Source of the DNA: Candidatus Obscuribacter sp.
GTDB lineage: Bacteria; Cyanobacteriota; Vampirovibrionia; Obscuribacterales; Obscuribacteraceae
Assembly (NCBI GenBank): GCA_016718315.1
Contig: JADKDV010000001.1
Span: 310,001 to 374,000 of the forward strand
Length of the DNA stretch: 64,000 nucleotides
Direction: 5' to 3'
In this document: positions 1-8,518 of the stretch, in pieces
Layout of the letters: the number at the start of each line of letters is the position of its first letter
How positions within the stretch are numbered: position 1 is the first letter of the stretch
Program-made: the position numbers and the translations under genes
The notes under the pieces: generated by a model
Told to the model about the DNA's origin: nothing
Database searches by the model: none
The model's input: only the letters and a program-made list of their open reading frames with translations

Positions 1-56
1 AGCATTCTCTCTTTGAGAGGATCTTTGTATTCAATGCGGATGCACAGTTCAGCCAT
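1..56 (-). CDS. 5' end of an unknown protein, cut by the window edge
   Basis: On the minus strand an ATG at 56..54 opens a frame reading MAELCIRIEYKDPLKERM that stays open to the window edge. The stop codon of the upstream kinase gene lies inside its first codons (ATGGCTGA, 8-base overlap), which is typical of translational coupling and is the main reason to believe it. Only about 18 residues are visible, so no family can be named. It probably forms an operon with the kinase. Confidence 0.55.
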   Translation of the reverse strand, partial: MAELCIRIEYKDPLKERM

Positions 57-2148
57 GTTTTAGTCTTTCTTCCAACTTGATACTTATAATATTAGTACTT
101 TCGTCCAGGTGCTCTTGTAGCAATCTGGCTAATTCGTCTAAATCTGATGGACGATTATCTGGATCTTGATCGGTCATACGCTCGACTAAGTTTGCCAAAA
201 AAGGTGAGACACTGACATTGCTATCGCCCAGTGAGGCAACACTGATTGGTTCTGGGTCTGAGCCAGTCAGGATAAAATATAAAGTGGCACCCATGGCGTA
301 GATGTCGCTGGCTTTTTGGGCATGACCTCTAAACTGTTCTGGTGGCACATAACTATGCTTGCCTACGATAGTACCAGTGGTGCCGCCTTTGTCCTCGGTG
401 GCCACGGCAAAGTCAATTAATTTGAGAGTTTTATCCTGACTGTACATCAAATTGTCAGGTGTAAAGTCACGGTGGATAATTTGTTTGTCGTGCAAAACAC
501 TCAATATTTGGCACATCTGTATAGCTAATTGGAGCGCTTCTTTTTCTTTGATTGGACCGTGATTTTTAACTACATTGCGCAGATTATCACCGTCAATATA
601 ATCGAGTACGAGATAGCAGCGTTTGTCTTCTATAAAAAAATCCAGACATTTGACCACGAGGTTGCTATCGATTGAGCTTAGTATCAGTGATTCTGTCTGG
701 ATTCTTTTGATGGCATCGCGTTCGGCACTGCGGTCCATATAGGGAGGGATGATTGTTTCTTTGAGGACGATATTTCGTACTTTTCCTTCCCAGAGTTCAT
801 TTCTGTCCAGCGCTTTGTAGGCTGTGCCTTCGCCACCAATGCCCAGTTTTTCTATTACTTCATATCGACCATCTTGCAGTCTTGATTGGCTATTGAGAGG
901 TTCTAAGTTTTTGCGGATAGCAGTATCTGACAGACTCTGCAACCACAGTTCTGTATAACTACCTTCTGCCCTTGGCGTCAGGGTTTCGGTTACCTCTATA
1001 GAGAGTGTATTGGCTGGGGCAAATTGTTGCAGGCGGCTAAGCAGTCTCGGTCTGTCTTCTGGTTTTATGGCACCGAGTTCTAGACTTAGCTGTTGCCATT
1101 TACCATATTCGATTTTGATTTTCCATTTGTCCGGACTGGCAGTGCCTTGGTTGCCCACCAGACTGATTTTTTTGACCAGTGACCAGTCAAAACAGGCAGA
1201 CTCTACGCTAAATAATTCTGACCACCAATCCAGCGATAACTCCTGTCTATTGAGTAATAGTCTGGTGGGACTGAGTTGTACTTTTAAAAGCTTGTAGACA
1301 AAACTAAAGAGTAAATACCAGACCAGGCAAGCCACAGGAAAGAACGCCAACCAGCTCTCAAGATTAACATTGGCAGTGGTTGCAGCAGGAGTACAGTAGG
1401 TCAAAATGGATGCCAGTGTCTGGTAAAAGGTCCAGTTATTGTTGACGTCTGCCCAGTCTCGCAACATGTTAAAAATCGAAAACGTAGTACCAAGCCAGAG
1501 TGGTGAGCAAAGTATCAAAGTCCAAACTGGACCGACTATTTTGGACCAGCTTGCTAGAGTCGTCTCAAATACTCTGGGCAAATCTTGAAAAAATCCGTGC
1601 ATGCGATAGGGCAGGATGATTTCGTCTGGATTGGGGATGTGTTCTACTTCTAATGGCTTTTGCGCTTTGATTACGCGCTCCACCTGGGCGTCTACAGGCA
1701 GTGCTGAGACCCGCCTGCTCAATAAATTGACTAGTTTTAGGGCGTCATCTGGACTCAGGGCAAATAGTGAGAGACCCAGTGTGTGTGTCTCTTTGCCATC
1801 ATCAAAGTTGAGATTGATCGTATTGCCCGGTATGCCATAGCGAGTGGTGGACATGGTGATACTTTTGAGCTGACTGATAGCAAAGCTGGTGTAACCCAGA
1901 CTGATATTTTTGTCGTCGATGGTTAGCTGTCTGGCTCTTAACTTATAGATAAAATAAAAGAAGAAAAAGACCATATAGGCCGAAATAAAATAGGCCTCGC
2001 TGTGCCTATCCACTGTGCGGACAATTGCTCCCAGTGGCAATAGTGCCACTTGGGCCCAGAGCGGTAACAAAAAAAACGACTGCCACCACAAAGCTAGTTC
2101 GCCCTGCGGTCTTCTGTAATCAAAGATGGTCTTTCTTTTATGGTCCAC
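49..2148 (-). CDS. Membrane-anchored Ser/Thr protein kinase
   Basis: A 699-residue Hanks-type kinase with its catalytic domain at the C terminus (about residues 428-680). Visible motifs are a glycine loop (GIGGEGTAY), the ATP-binding lysine in VLKE (about 463), HRDFTPDN (about 559), and YVPPEQF followed by SDIYAMGATLYFILTG. The usual DFG is DFA here (about 579); the metal-binding Asp is kept. The N-terminal 300 residues carry four likely membrane segments in two pairs (about 25-70 and 205-290) around a soluble loop, so the kinase probably faces the cytoplasm from the membrane. The start is GTG, with GAGG a few bases upstream. It lies 52 bases downstream of the HtrA gene on the same strand and overlaps the next gene. 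The role is likely signal transduction; substrates cannot be read from sequence. Confidence 0.9.
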   Translation of the reverse strand: MDHKRKTIFDYRRPQGELALWWQSFFLLPLWAQVALLPLGAIVRTVDRHSEAYFISAYMVFFFFYFIYKLRARQLTIDDKNISLGYTSFAISQLKSITMSTTRYGIPGNTINLNFDDGKETHTLGLSLFALSPDDALKLVNLLSRRVSALPVDAQVERVIKAQKPLEVEHIPNPDEIILPYRMHGFFQDLPRVFETTLASWSKIVGPVWTLILCSPLWLGTTFSIFNMLRDWADVNNNWTFYQTLASILTYCTPAATTANVNLESWLAFFPVACLVWYLLFSFVYKLLKVQLSPTRLLLNRQELSLDWWSELFSVESACFDWSLVKKISLVGNQGTASPDKWKIKIEYGKWQQLSLELGAIKPEDRPRLLSRLQQFAPANTLSIEVTETLTPRAEGSYTELWLQSLSDTAIRKNLEPLNSQSRLQDGRYEVIEKLGIGGEGTAYKALDRNELWEGKVRNIVLKETIIPPYMDRSAERDAIKRIQTESLILSSIDSNLVVKCLDFFIEDKRCYLVLDYIDGDNLRNVVKNHGPIKEKEALQLAIQMCQILSVLHDKQIIHRDFTPDNLMYSQDKTLKLIDFAVATEDKGGTTGTIVGKHSYVPPEQFRGHAQKASDIYAMGATLYFILTGSDPEPISVASLGDSNVSVSPFLANLVERMTDQDPDNRPSDLDELARLLQEHLDESTNIISIKLEERLKHG

Positions 2149-2200
2149 GTAAGACCTCTGGCCATCTTTTACTTACCCGTTAAAAAGACTAAGTCACGGG

Positions 2201-3370
2201 TCAGGGGGTTTTGTATTCGCCCAAAGTTACATTGATTGTTTTGCTCTCGCCATGTCTCAGTACAACTATCTTAATTGACTCACCAGGTTTATGAGCTTTG
2301 ACGGCACTGCGCACGTCTTCTGGCTTTTCGACTGGTTTGTCGTCTATAGCTGTAATAATGTCACCAATGGTAATACCGCTTATCGCCGCTGGGCTGCCGC
2401 TACCTATTTGGGCTACTACTGTGCCTTTTGTCGATATTGGTACATTGAGAGCGCCTGCTACTTGGGCATCGAGCAGCTGCATGCGGATACCCAGATAGGG
2501 ACGTTTAACATGACCGGTGCTGATTAGTTGCTGGGCTACATCTTCAAATACTTCAGAGGGGATACTAAAGCCGATATTCTGTCCATCACCTCTGACTGCC
2601 ACATTGACGCCCACTACTTCCCCCAGGATATTGAGCAGTGGTCCGCCGCTATTGCCAGGGTTAATGGCAGCATCGGTCTGAATCAAATTGCTAATTGGTT
2701 TGTTCTCGGCATCAATAGAGCGTCCCAGGGCACTGACAATACCGAGAGTGACTGTATGGTCAAAGCCCAGCGGACTGCCGATGGCAATGGCAAAGTCGCC
2801 TGGTCTGAGGCTTTTGCTTGAGCCAATGCGAGCCACTGGCAGTCCTTTAGCGTCAATTTTGACCAGGGCAATATCGGTGTAGGCGTCTCTACCAATAACT
2901 TTGCCGTCAAAGACCCGCTTATCAGCCAGGGTCACTTTGATTTGCTTGGCATTACCCACCACATGGTTATTGGTGAGGATATAGCCATCCTCTCTAAAAA
3001 TCACGCCGGAGCCAACTCCGCGCTGCTCTTGGAACATCGGTTGGACTGATTCTTCGCCCAGACCAAATAGCTCAAAAGGACCAACTGAGCGTGTAAAAAA
3101 CGGTAGTTGCACTACAGTCATGGTGTCTATATTTACTACTGACTGACCGGCTCTCGCCGCAATATCGGCAATTGTCTCCATGCCTAAATTGCCCATCAAA
3201 GTAGTGGCATGACCGCCTACTGGCGGAGTCGTGGCGGCACGGGCATCTTCATGTTTGCCCATATTTTGACCTGCAAAAAAGGCACCAGCCAGCGCTACGC
3301 CAAAAGTTAGACCTAAAACCAGAGATCCAGCTTGTATTTTTGCTTGTGCTCTGCGCTTCTGTCCGTGCAT
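2201..3370 (-). CDS. HtrA/Deg-family serine protease with PDZ domain
   Basis: A trypsin-fold quality-control protease of the DegP/DegS/HhoA type. After the chosen ATG the protein is 389 residues. It has a basic start, one membrane/signal-anchor segment (about residues 16-35), then the protease domain with catalytic His in LTNNHVVG (about 136), Asp in AYTDIALV (about 166) and Ser in NPGNSGGP (about 241). A single PDZ domain follows (about 290-385). One PDZ and an N-terminal anchor fit DegS/HhoA rather than two-PDZ DegP. A TTG start at 3412 would add 14 residues, but the ATG at 3370 has GGGAG upstream and gives a cleaner signal anchor. The enzyme should act outside the cytoplasmic membrane on misfolded envelope proteins. 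It lies upstream of the kinase gene, which may be co-transcribed. Confidence 0.93.
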   Translation of the reverse strand: MHGQKRRAQAKIQAGSLVLGLTFGVALAGAFFAGQNMGKHEDARAATTPPVGGHATTLMGNLGMETIADIAARAGQSVVNIDTMTVVQLPFFTRSVGPFELFGLGEESVQPMFQEQRGVGSGVIFREDGYILTNNHVVGNAKQIKVTLADKRVFDGKVIGRDAYTDIALVKIDAKGLPVARIGSSKSLRPGDFAIAIGSPLGFDHTVTLGIVSALGRSIDAENKPISNLIQTDAAINPGNSGGPLLNILGEVVGVNVAVRGDGQNIGFSIPSEVFEDVAQQLISTGHVKRPYLGIRMQLLDAQVAGALNVPISTKGTVVAQIGSGSPAAISGITIGDIITAIDDKPVEKPEDVRSAVKAHKPGESIKIVVLRHGESKTINVTLGEYKTP

Positions 3371-3509
3371 TTTGATAAATAACTCCCTGGGGTAAATGGA
3401 TGCTAGAGGCAATTTTTTTAGCTCTTCTGTTATCTAATTGATCATTATATGGACCTTTGAGCGCTCTGCCTGTTTGTAAAACATTCATTCATAAAAATAG
3501 TAACCCATA

Positions 3510-4325
3510 TTGTCTCAAAACCCGACCAGTGCCAAAAATAACAAAGGAGCGCTGCTCTTTATAGTGCTTTGCGCCACTCTCTTTTGGCTCAGCAACAATC
3601 CAGTCATTAACCCCTCGTCAACTGTTGTGGATAAGTCCAGCGAGCTAGCTGAGCTCAAGCACCGTTATGCCATCGATATGGATAAGGGCAAAACTGACGA
3701 TGCCATCAAAGAATTGACTCGCGGGATTGAACTGGATCCGCAAAATCCAGTGCCCTTGCGCCTGCGTGGCTCACTTTACGAGCAATCTGGTGACCTCAAA
3801 GCCGCTGCCAGCGACCTGGACCGGGCACTACTTTTGCAACCTGCCGATGTGGACACCCTCATGGCAATAGCTGCTTTGCAATACAAAAGCAAAAATTATG
3901 ACCAGGCTCTTTTGACCTATGACAAATTGACTAATCTAAAAGGTGACAAAAGAGCACAGGTAGTCGGTCTAAATGGTAAGGCCCTGGTGCATTTAAGTCT
4001 TGATCATCCTGACCTGGCTCAGCGTCAAGTCAAAGAGGCAATAGCCCTAGATCCTTTTAGTGTCAAAGCCAGAGAAATTATGGGCAATGTATTGCAAAAA
4101 CGCGGCGACCTGCGCGGTGCAATCGATAGCTATACAGCTGGTCTACGCATCGACCGCAGCTCTTATGGGCTCTATAACAACCGGGCACTGGCATATAAAA
4201 AACTAAACATGTACTCTGAATGTGTCGCCGATTTAGAAGCTCTGACCAGATTAAAGCCTCAGGACAAAGTCCTGGCTGAGAGATTGGCTAAAGTAAAAGC
4301 CGAGAGCAAGGCTCAAACTAAATAG
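3510..4325 (+). CDS. Membrane-anchored TPR protein
   Basis: A 271-residue protein with a short polar N terminus, one hydrophobic segment (about residues 13-28, LLFIVLCATLFWL) and then about six tetratricopeptide repeats. The repeats show the classic small/large pattern, for example AIKELTRGIELDP, AASDLDRALLLQP and AIDSYTAGLRIDR. TPR arrays are protein-binding scaffolds, so a role in assembling or holding an envelope complex is likely, but the partner is unknown. The start is TTG, chosen because it keeps the membrane anchor; no clear ribosome site is visible. It is divergent from the HtrA gene, and its stop abuts the stop of the convergent small gene. Confidence 0.8.
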   Translation: MSQNPTSAKNNKGALLFIVLCATLFWLSNNPVINPSSTVVDKSSELAELKHRYAIDMDKGKTDDAIKELTRGIELDPQNPVPLRLRGSLYEQSGDLKAAASDLDRALLLQPADVDTLMAIAALQYKSKNYDQALLTYDKLTNLKGDKRAQVVGLNGKALVHLSLDHPDLAQRQVKEAIALDPFSVKAREIMGNVLQKRGDLRGAIDSYTAGLRIDRSSYGLYNNRALAYKKLNMYSECVADLEALTRLKPQDKVLAERLAKVKAESKAQTK

Positions 4326-4562
4326 CTAGAAATCGCTCTCCACATCAAGGGCCGCTAAAAATCCGTCCCAGGAACTATAGATAACAAATTGGTTTTTTGT
4401 GGTCGCAGCTGGACCTGTGCCTGTACCTGGCGTCAGCGCTGACTCGGCAATATGGATCTCGACAGTGTTATTTTGCTTTGGCACTGCATAGACGATATGG
4501 TCAGTATTGATGACAATTGGTGGGCCGTCATGAGTGGTAAGACGGAAGTGATGCAGCGCCAT
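4326..4562 (-). CDS. Small hypothetical protein, 78 aa
   Basis: The open frame extends to 4748, but a strong ribosome site (GGAGG, five bases before an ATG) places the real start at 4562, giving 78 residues beginning MALHHFRLTTHDG. The short protein has a compact beta-rich look: VINTDHIVYAVP, then VEIHIAES, then a Gly/Thr-rich linker and QFVIYSSWDGFLAAL. This resembles small single-domain proteins that read a value against a threshold, but I recognise no family. It sits tail to tail with the TPR gene and head to head with the next plus-strand gene. Confidence 0.6.
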   Translation of the reverse strand: MALHHFRLTTHDGPPIVINTDHIVYAVPKQNNTVEIHIAESALTPGTGTGPAATTKNQFVIYSSWDGFLAALDVESDF

Positions 4563-4668
4563 AAAATCCTCCAGAGATTCTAGAGTTATACACCAATTGC
4601 AGTCTGGCGTTGTCACTGAAATGCCATCTTTGCTCAGTAATATGCAATTCCCTTTTCTTAGAGTAGTT

Positions 4669-5247
4669 ATGACTGAGCAAAACTTTGATTTAAAAGAAAC
4701 TGATAAAGTTAGTCCCCAGGCGCCAACTGATAACAGTGCCGCAGTCAATCTCTCTCAAACGAGTTGGGAACTAGTCGATACAAGTGGGCGGCAAGCTGGG
4801 CTCAAGCACCAGTCTGAAGTGACTGGTGACGCTGCCAAAAGCCCGCTTAAGCTCGATGAACCAGGACGGGACTGGGTCAATTTTGGGTTTTTGTCACATC
4901 ATCAAAACCGTCAGGCTAACTTTAACGAGCGTAACTACGGTCTTGGTTGGGAGCACAAAATTAGTGAAAATTTGAGCTCTACGGTAGGGTTTTATCGCAA
5001 TAGCGTGCGTCGTGAATCCGCTTATGCCGCGGTTTTGTGGGAGCCCTTGCAGCTGGGACCGGTCAAAGCCGGAGTTATGGCGGGCGTGATTAACGGCTAT
5101 CCGCGGCTCAACCATGGCAATTTTATCCCTATGGCTCTACCTGTGGCCAGTATCGAGGGACGTCATCTGGGCGCCAACCTGATTTGCATCCCCAAACTAA
5201 AAGATGTCTCGGCCGTCTGTGCCGTACAAATCAAAGCGCGATTTTAG
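4669..5247 (+). CDS. Beta-barrel-like protein lacking a signal peptide
   Basis: With the ATG at 4669 this is 192 residues; an earlier in-frame start at 4597 is possible. Residues 1-75 are polar and probably disordered. The C-terminal 120 residues alternate polar and aromatic/hydrophobic residues like beta strands: NERNYGLGWEHKI, TVGFYRNSVRRESAY, KAGVMAGVINGYP, ALPVASIEGRHLGANL, and a final strand ending QIKARF with a terminal Phe, as in outer-membrane barrels. I have a recollection of similar uncharacterised proteins with NERN and SIEGRH motifs in proteobacteria and phages, usually with a signal peptide. None is seen here, so export is uncertain. No enzyme activity can be assigned. Confidence 0.62.
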   Translation: MTEQNFDLKETDKVSPQAPTDNSAAVNLSQTSWELVDTSGRQAGLKHQSEVTGDAAKSPLKLDEPGRDWVNFGFLSHHQNRQANFNERNYGLGWEHKISENLSSTVGFYRNSVRRESAYAAVLWEPLQLGPVKAGVMAGVINGYPRLNHGNFIPMALPVASIEGRHLGANLICIPKLKDVSAVCAVQIKARF

Positions 5248-5332
5248 ACGAAATTTTTGAGCCAGTTTTAGCAAGGAAGGGAACGCAGCAAAACTGCACC
5301 GGTCCTAAATAAAAACTGTTGGAGATTTTGTT

Positions 5333-5683
5333 ATGGTAAATCGCATTTATAAGGCGTCAGGTCTTGCTCTGTCACTGGCTATGGTACTTTTGGTGCCAGC
5401 TTCTGCTCAAACGCAAATTGATAACAATCAACCTGTCAAAGGTGTTTTGCACACCCGTGAAGCACTTCTACAGCTCAAATTGAACGGTGCTTACCGAGCT
5501 GGACTGATTGATTCTAACGAACTAGCCGCTTTTCAAAGAGATTTTGATGGCATCCTGGCTAAAGAAGAAGATTACAAAACGCGTCCTTCTGGAATGACTT
5601 CAGGCGGTAAGCAAGACATTGAGAAGCGTCTTTATCTCTTTGAGGAGAGACTGGCTCGTCACGCCAATAAATCTGGCGAATAA
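5333..5683 (+). CDS. Small secreted protein, unknown function
   Basis: A 116-residue protein with a clear signal peptide: basic MVNRIYK, hydrophobic ALSLAMVLLVP, and an ASA cleavage site before QTQ near residue 26. The mature part is about 90 residues, helical and charged (HTREALLQLKLNGAYRAGL, then FQRDFDGILAKEEDY and KRLYLFEERLARH). A ribosome site GGAG lies nine bases before the ATG. The 85 bases upstream hold a 7-bp stem (CAGTTTT 5263-5269 with AAAACTG 5290-5296), possibly part of the leader. No family recognised; the heptad-like pattern could form a short coiled coil. Confidence 0.75.
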   Translation: MVNRIYKASGLALSLAMVLLVPASAQTQIDNNQPVKGVLHTREALLQLKLNGAYRAGLIDSNELAAFQRDFDGILAKEEDYKTRPSGMTSGGKQDIEKRLYLFEERLARHANKSGE

Positions 5684-5771
5684 GCTTAAGTTTTGATCTT
5701 TTAAATTTTGTACTTTTAGTGAAAAACACCTGCTAAGTGGTCAAAATATAGCTAAAAGCGATGAGCAAATA

Positions 5772-6854
5772 TTGAGCGACCTTGTCACAGTTACTGAGAG
5801 CGGTTTGTACTGCGCTATGGGCGATTTTTATATCGACCCCTGGCGCTCTGTTAAACTCGCCCTGGTCACCCACGGCCACTCTGACCATGCGCGTATGGGC
5901 AGTCAGCGTTATATCACCCACAAAGATGGTCAGGCTATTTTGCGTTACCGCCTGGGCGAGATAGATGTCACAGGTGTTGATTACTGTCAGGTTTTGCAGC
6001 TTGGTGGAGTAAAAGTTTCATTCCACCCGGCTGGTCATGTGCTGGGCTCGGCACAGATACGCATAGAGACTGATAAAGGCGAAGTCTGGGTGGTCTCAGG
6101 CGACTATAAGGCGCAATATGATCCGACCTGTCCTGGTATTGAGCCGGTGCGTTGCGATACCTTTATCACCGAATCTACTTTTGGTTTGCCTATATACCGC
6201 TTTAACGAAGGCGACACTGTCGCTTGTGAAATAGTCGATTGGTGGGAGAAGTGCAAAGCTAAGGGCCAGGTGGCTATGGTGGGGGCTTATAGTTTGGGCA
6301 AAGCGCAGCGTCTATTGGCTTCTTTACCAGACCTGGCTGGTCCTATATATGTGCATGGTTCGGTGGCAGCGATAAACTCAATATATCAAGGGGCAGGAGT
6401 GACCCTGCCTGCCTGGACCCATCTCACCAGTGAGCACAAAGCCGACAAACTGGCAAAAGAAGGGGCGCTATTGGTAGCACCACCATCATCGATTGAAGGA
6501 CCCTGGGCAAGAAGGTTTGCTAAAAGGCAAGAGGCTTTTGCCTCAGGCTGGATGCTGGTGCGAGGTAGGCGTCGCATGCGCTCTATCGATCGCGGCTTTG
6601 TCTTATCAGATCACGCTGATTGGCCTGGACTTATCAGTGTAATAGCCGCTACTGGGGCTGAGCGGGTGCTTGTTACCCACGGTTTTAGCGATCCTCTGGT
6701 GCGTTATTTATCTGAGCGTGGTCTCAATGCCGCTACTTTGCGCACTGCTTACGGTGACGAGGAAGCCCCAGAGGCAGCGCCAGATGCATCGCCAGATGCA
6801 TCTATAGAGGTGGCTTCAGAGTCAGCCAATCTCCTGTCTGATGGAGTGAGCTAG
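5772..6854 (+). CDS. Ligase-associated DNA exonuclease (MBL/beta-CASP)
   Basis: A 360-residue metallo-beta-lactamase-fold nuclease of the SNM1/Pso2-like group found beside bacterial ATP-dependent ligases. The metal site THGHSDH is at residues 33-39; further ligands are in PAGHVLGSAQI, the Asp of VVSGDYK, and LSDHADW and THGFSDP near the C terminus. The last 30 residues (AP/DAS-rich) are a low-complexity tail. The start is TTG; the nearby ATG at 5761 is out of frame and ends after four codons. It is first in a four-gene operon: the ligase starts 2 bases after its stop. It probably trims DNA ends before ligation. Confidence in the family is high; the substrate is inferred from context. Confidence 0.92.
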   Translation: MSDLVTVTESGLYCAMGDFYIDPWRSVKLALVTHGHSDHARMGSQRYITHKDGQAILRYRLGEIDVTGVDYCQVLQLGGVKVSFHPAGHVLGSAQIRIETDKGEVWVVSGDYKAQYDPTCPGIEPVRCDTFITESTFGLPIYRFNEGDTVACEIVDWWEKCKAKGQVAMVGAYSLGKAQRLLASLPDLAGPIYVHGSVAAINSIYQGAGVTLPAWTHLTSEHKADKLAKEGALLVAPPSSIEGPWARRFAKRQEAFASGWMLVRGRRRMRSIDRGFVLSDHADWPGLISVIAATGAERVLVTHGFSDPLVRYLSERGLNAATLRTAYGDEEAPEAAPDASPDASIEVASESANLLSDGVS

Positions 6855-6856
6855 AG

Positions 6857-8518
6857 ATGAGAGCTTTTGCCAGGCTCTATAATGAGCTTGATACCACTAA
6901 TAGTACCAGTCAAAAATTGCAGATACTGGTGGATTATCTAAGCCAGGGCGATACCAAAAGTCTTGCTTATGCGATTTATTTTTTATCGGGGCGTAAGCTC
7001 AGAGGTTTGCCCTCTAATAAACTAAAAGATGTCTGCAAACAAATCACTGGTATCTCAGACTGGCTCTTTCAAGAGAGCTATGACAATGTGGGAGACCTGG
7101 CTGAGACTATTGCTCTTTTACTGCCCGGCGGTGCTGGTGCAATAAATGAGACTCTAGCTGAGTTTGTCGAGCAAAATATCATACCCCTCAAAGATCTTGA
7201 CGACGCTGCACTCCTTACTAAGCTGAGCGGTCTGTATAGCGTCATGGATATAAACCAAAAGTTTGTCTTTAATAAGCTCATCACTGGTGGCTTTAGAGTA
7301 GGTGTTTCGCATCAACTGGTGGCTAAAGCGCTAGCCCGGGTCAGTGGTGTCTCCGAAAACATCATGCAACACCGGTTAATGGGAGACTGGGCTCCTGATA
7401 GTGTGTTTTATGAGCGTCTTATTTGTCCTGATCATGGCGAAGGCGAGATTTCGGCTCCCTATCCATTTTATCTGGCCTCACCAATCAGTGTCCTGACCGA
7501 CTGTCCTGATGATGCCTCTATGGGTAGTGCCAGTGATTATGCCTTTGAATGGAAATGGGATGGCATCAGAGCGCAAGTGATAAAACGGCAAGGACAGGTG
7601 TTTATCTGGTCCCGAGGCGAAGAACTCGTCACTGATAGATTTCCTGAGGTGGCTAGAGCCGCCAGCAAACTGCCCGATGGCACAGTGTTGGATGGTGAAC
7701 TTTTAGCATTTAAGGAGGGCGACATCATGCCCTTTGCTCAATTGCAAAAGCGCATTGGTCGCAAAACACTATCAAAAAAGTTATTAGCTGACGTGCCGGT
7801 GGCTTTTATTTGTTTTGATATTTTAGAGGCAGACTCAGTCGATATCCGAGAGCAAACCTATATAAATCGCCGCCATAAAATGCTCTCTATCCTTACTCCT
7901 GGTGCCCTCGGTCAATATCCCAGTTGTGCCGGTGCCCTGAGTGAATATTTGCGAGTGCCACCACTTATAACTGTCTCAGATTGGCAAGAAGCGCGTGCCC
8001 TTAGAGCCACAAGTCGTGACTTGAAGGTGGAGGGTCTGATGCTTAAGCGGCAGGACTCGGTTTATGGAGTGGGACGCAAACGAGGCGACTGGTGGAAATG
8101 GAAAGTCGACCCGCACAGCATCGATGCTGTCCTTATTTATGCTCAAAGAGGTCACGGACGCAGGGCGTCGCTTTATACTGACTACACTTTTGGGCTCTGG
8201 CATTGTGGTGAGCTTGTGCCTGTGGCCAAGGCTTACAGCGGCTTGACTGACCTGGAAATTAAAGAAGTAGACTCATATATAAGAGCCAATACCAAAGAAA
8301 AATTTGGTCCAGTGCGCACAGTCACACCCGGTCTTGTTTTTGAGTTATCTTTTGAAGGCATACAGTTATCACCCCGGCATAAATCAGGTGTGGCTGTGAG
8401 GTTTCCTCGGATTAGCCGCTGGCGTACTGACAAAACAATCGAGCAAGCCGATCATCTCGACACACTAAAAGAGATGATTGAGCAAAGTCCCCTGGCAGTG
8501 GTGCCGGGCGATGGTTAA
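6857..8518 (+). CDS. ATP-dependent DNA ligase
   Basis: A 553-residue ligase with the layout of the bacterial LigB/LigC-like group: a helical N-terminal DNA-binding domain (about 1-200), nucleotidyltransferase domain (about 205-410) and OB domain (about 415-535). The adenylated lysine is in EWKWDGIR (about 233). Other motifs are LDGELLAF, VEGLMLKRQDSVY and WWKWKVDP. It seals DNA nicks using ATP and is distinct from the NAD-dependent replicative LigA. It follows the exonuclease by 2 bases and overlaps the helicase start by 8 bases (ATGGTTAA), so the cassette is translationally coupled. Likely a repair ligase. Confidence 0.95.
   Translation: MRAFARLYNELDTTNSTSQKLQILVDYLSQGDTKSLAYAIYFLSGRKLRGLPSNKLKDVCKQITGISDWLFQESYDNVGDLAETIALLLPGGAGAINETLAEFVEQNIIPLKDLDDAALLTKLSGLYSVMDINQKFVFNKLITGGFRVGVSHQLVAKALARVSGVSENIMQHRLMGDWAPDSVFYERLICPDHGEGEISAPYPFYLASPISVLTDCPDDASMGSASDYAFEWKWDGIRAQVIKRQGQVFIWSRGEELVTDRFPEVARAASKLPDGTVLDGELLAFKEGDIMPFAQLQKRIGRKTLSKKLLADVPVAFICFDILEADSVDIREQTYINRRHKMLSILTPGALGQYPSCAGALSEYLRVPPLITVSDWQEARALRATSRDLKVEGLMLKRQDSVYGVGRKRGDWWKWKVDPHSIDAVLIYAQRGHGRRASLYTDYTFGLWHCGELVPVAKAYSGLTDLEIKEVDSYIRANTKEKFGPVRTVTPGLVFELSFEGIQLSPRHKSGVAVRFPRISRWRTDKTIEQADHLDTLKEMIEQSPLAVVPGDG

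Noticed and set aside
5255..5310. GGAAGGGAACGCAGCA word resembling the SRP RNA core
   Set aside because: The 5' partner strand needed for SRP helix 8 is absent; the word sits in a 7-bp stem of unrelated sequence.
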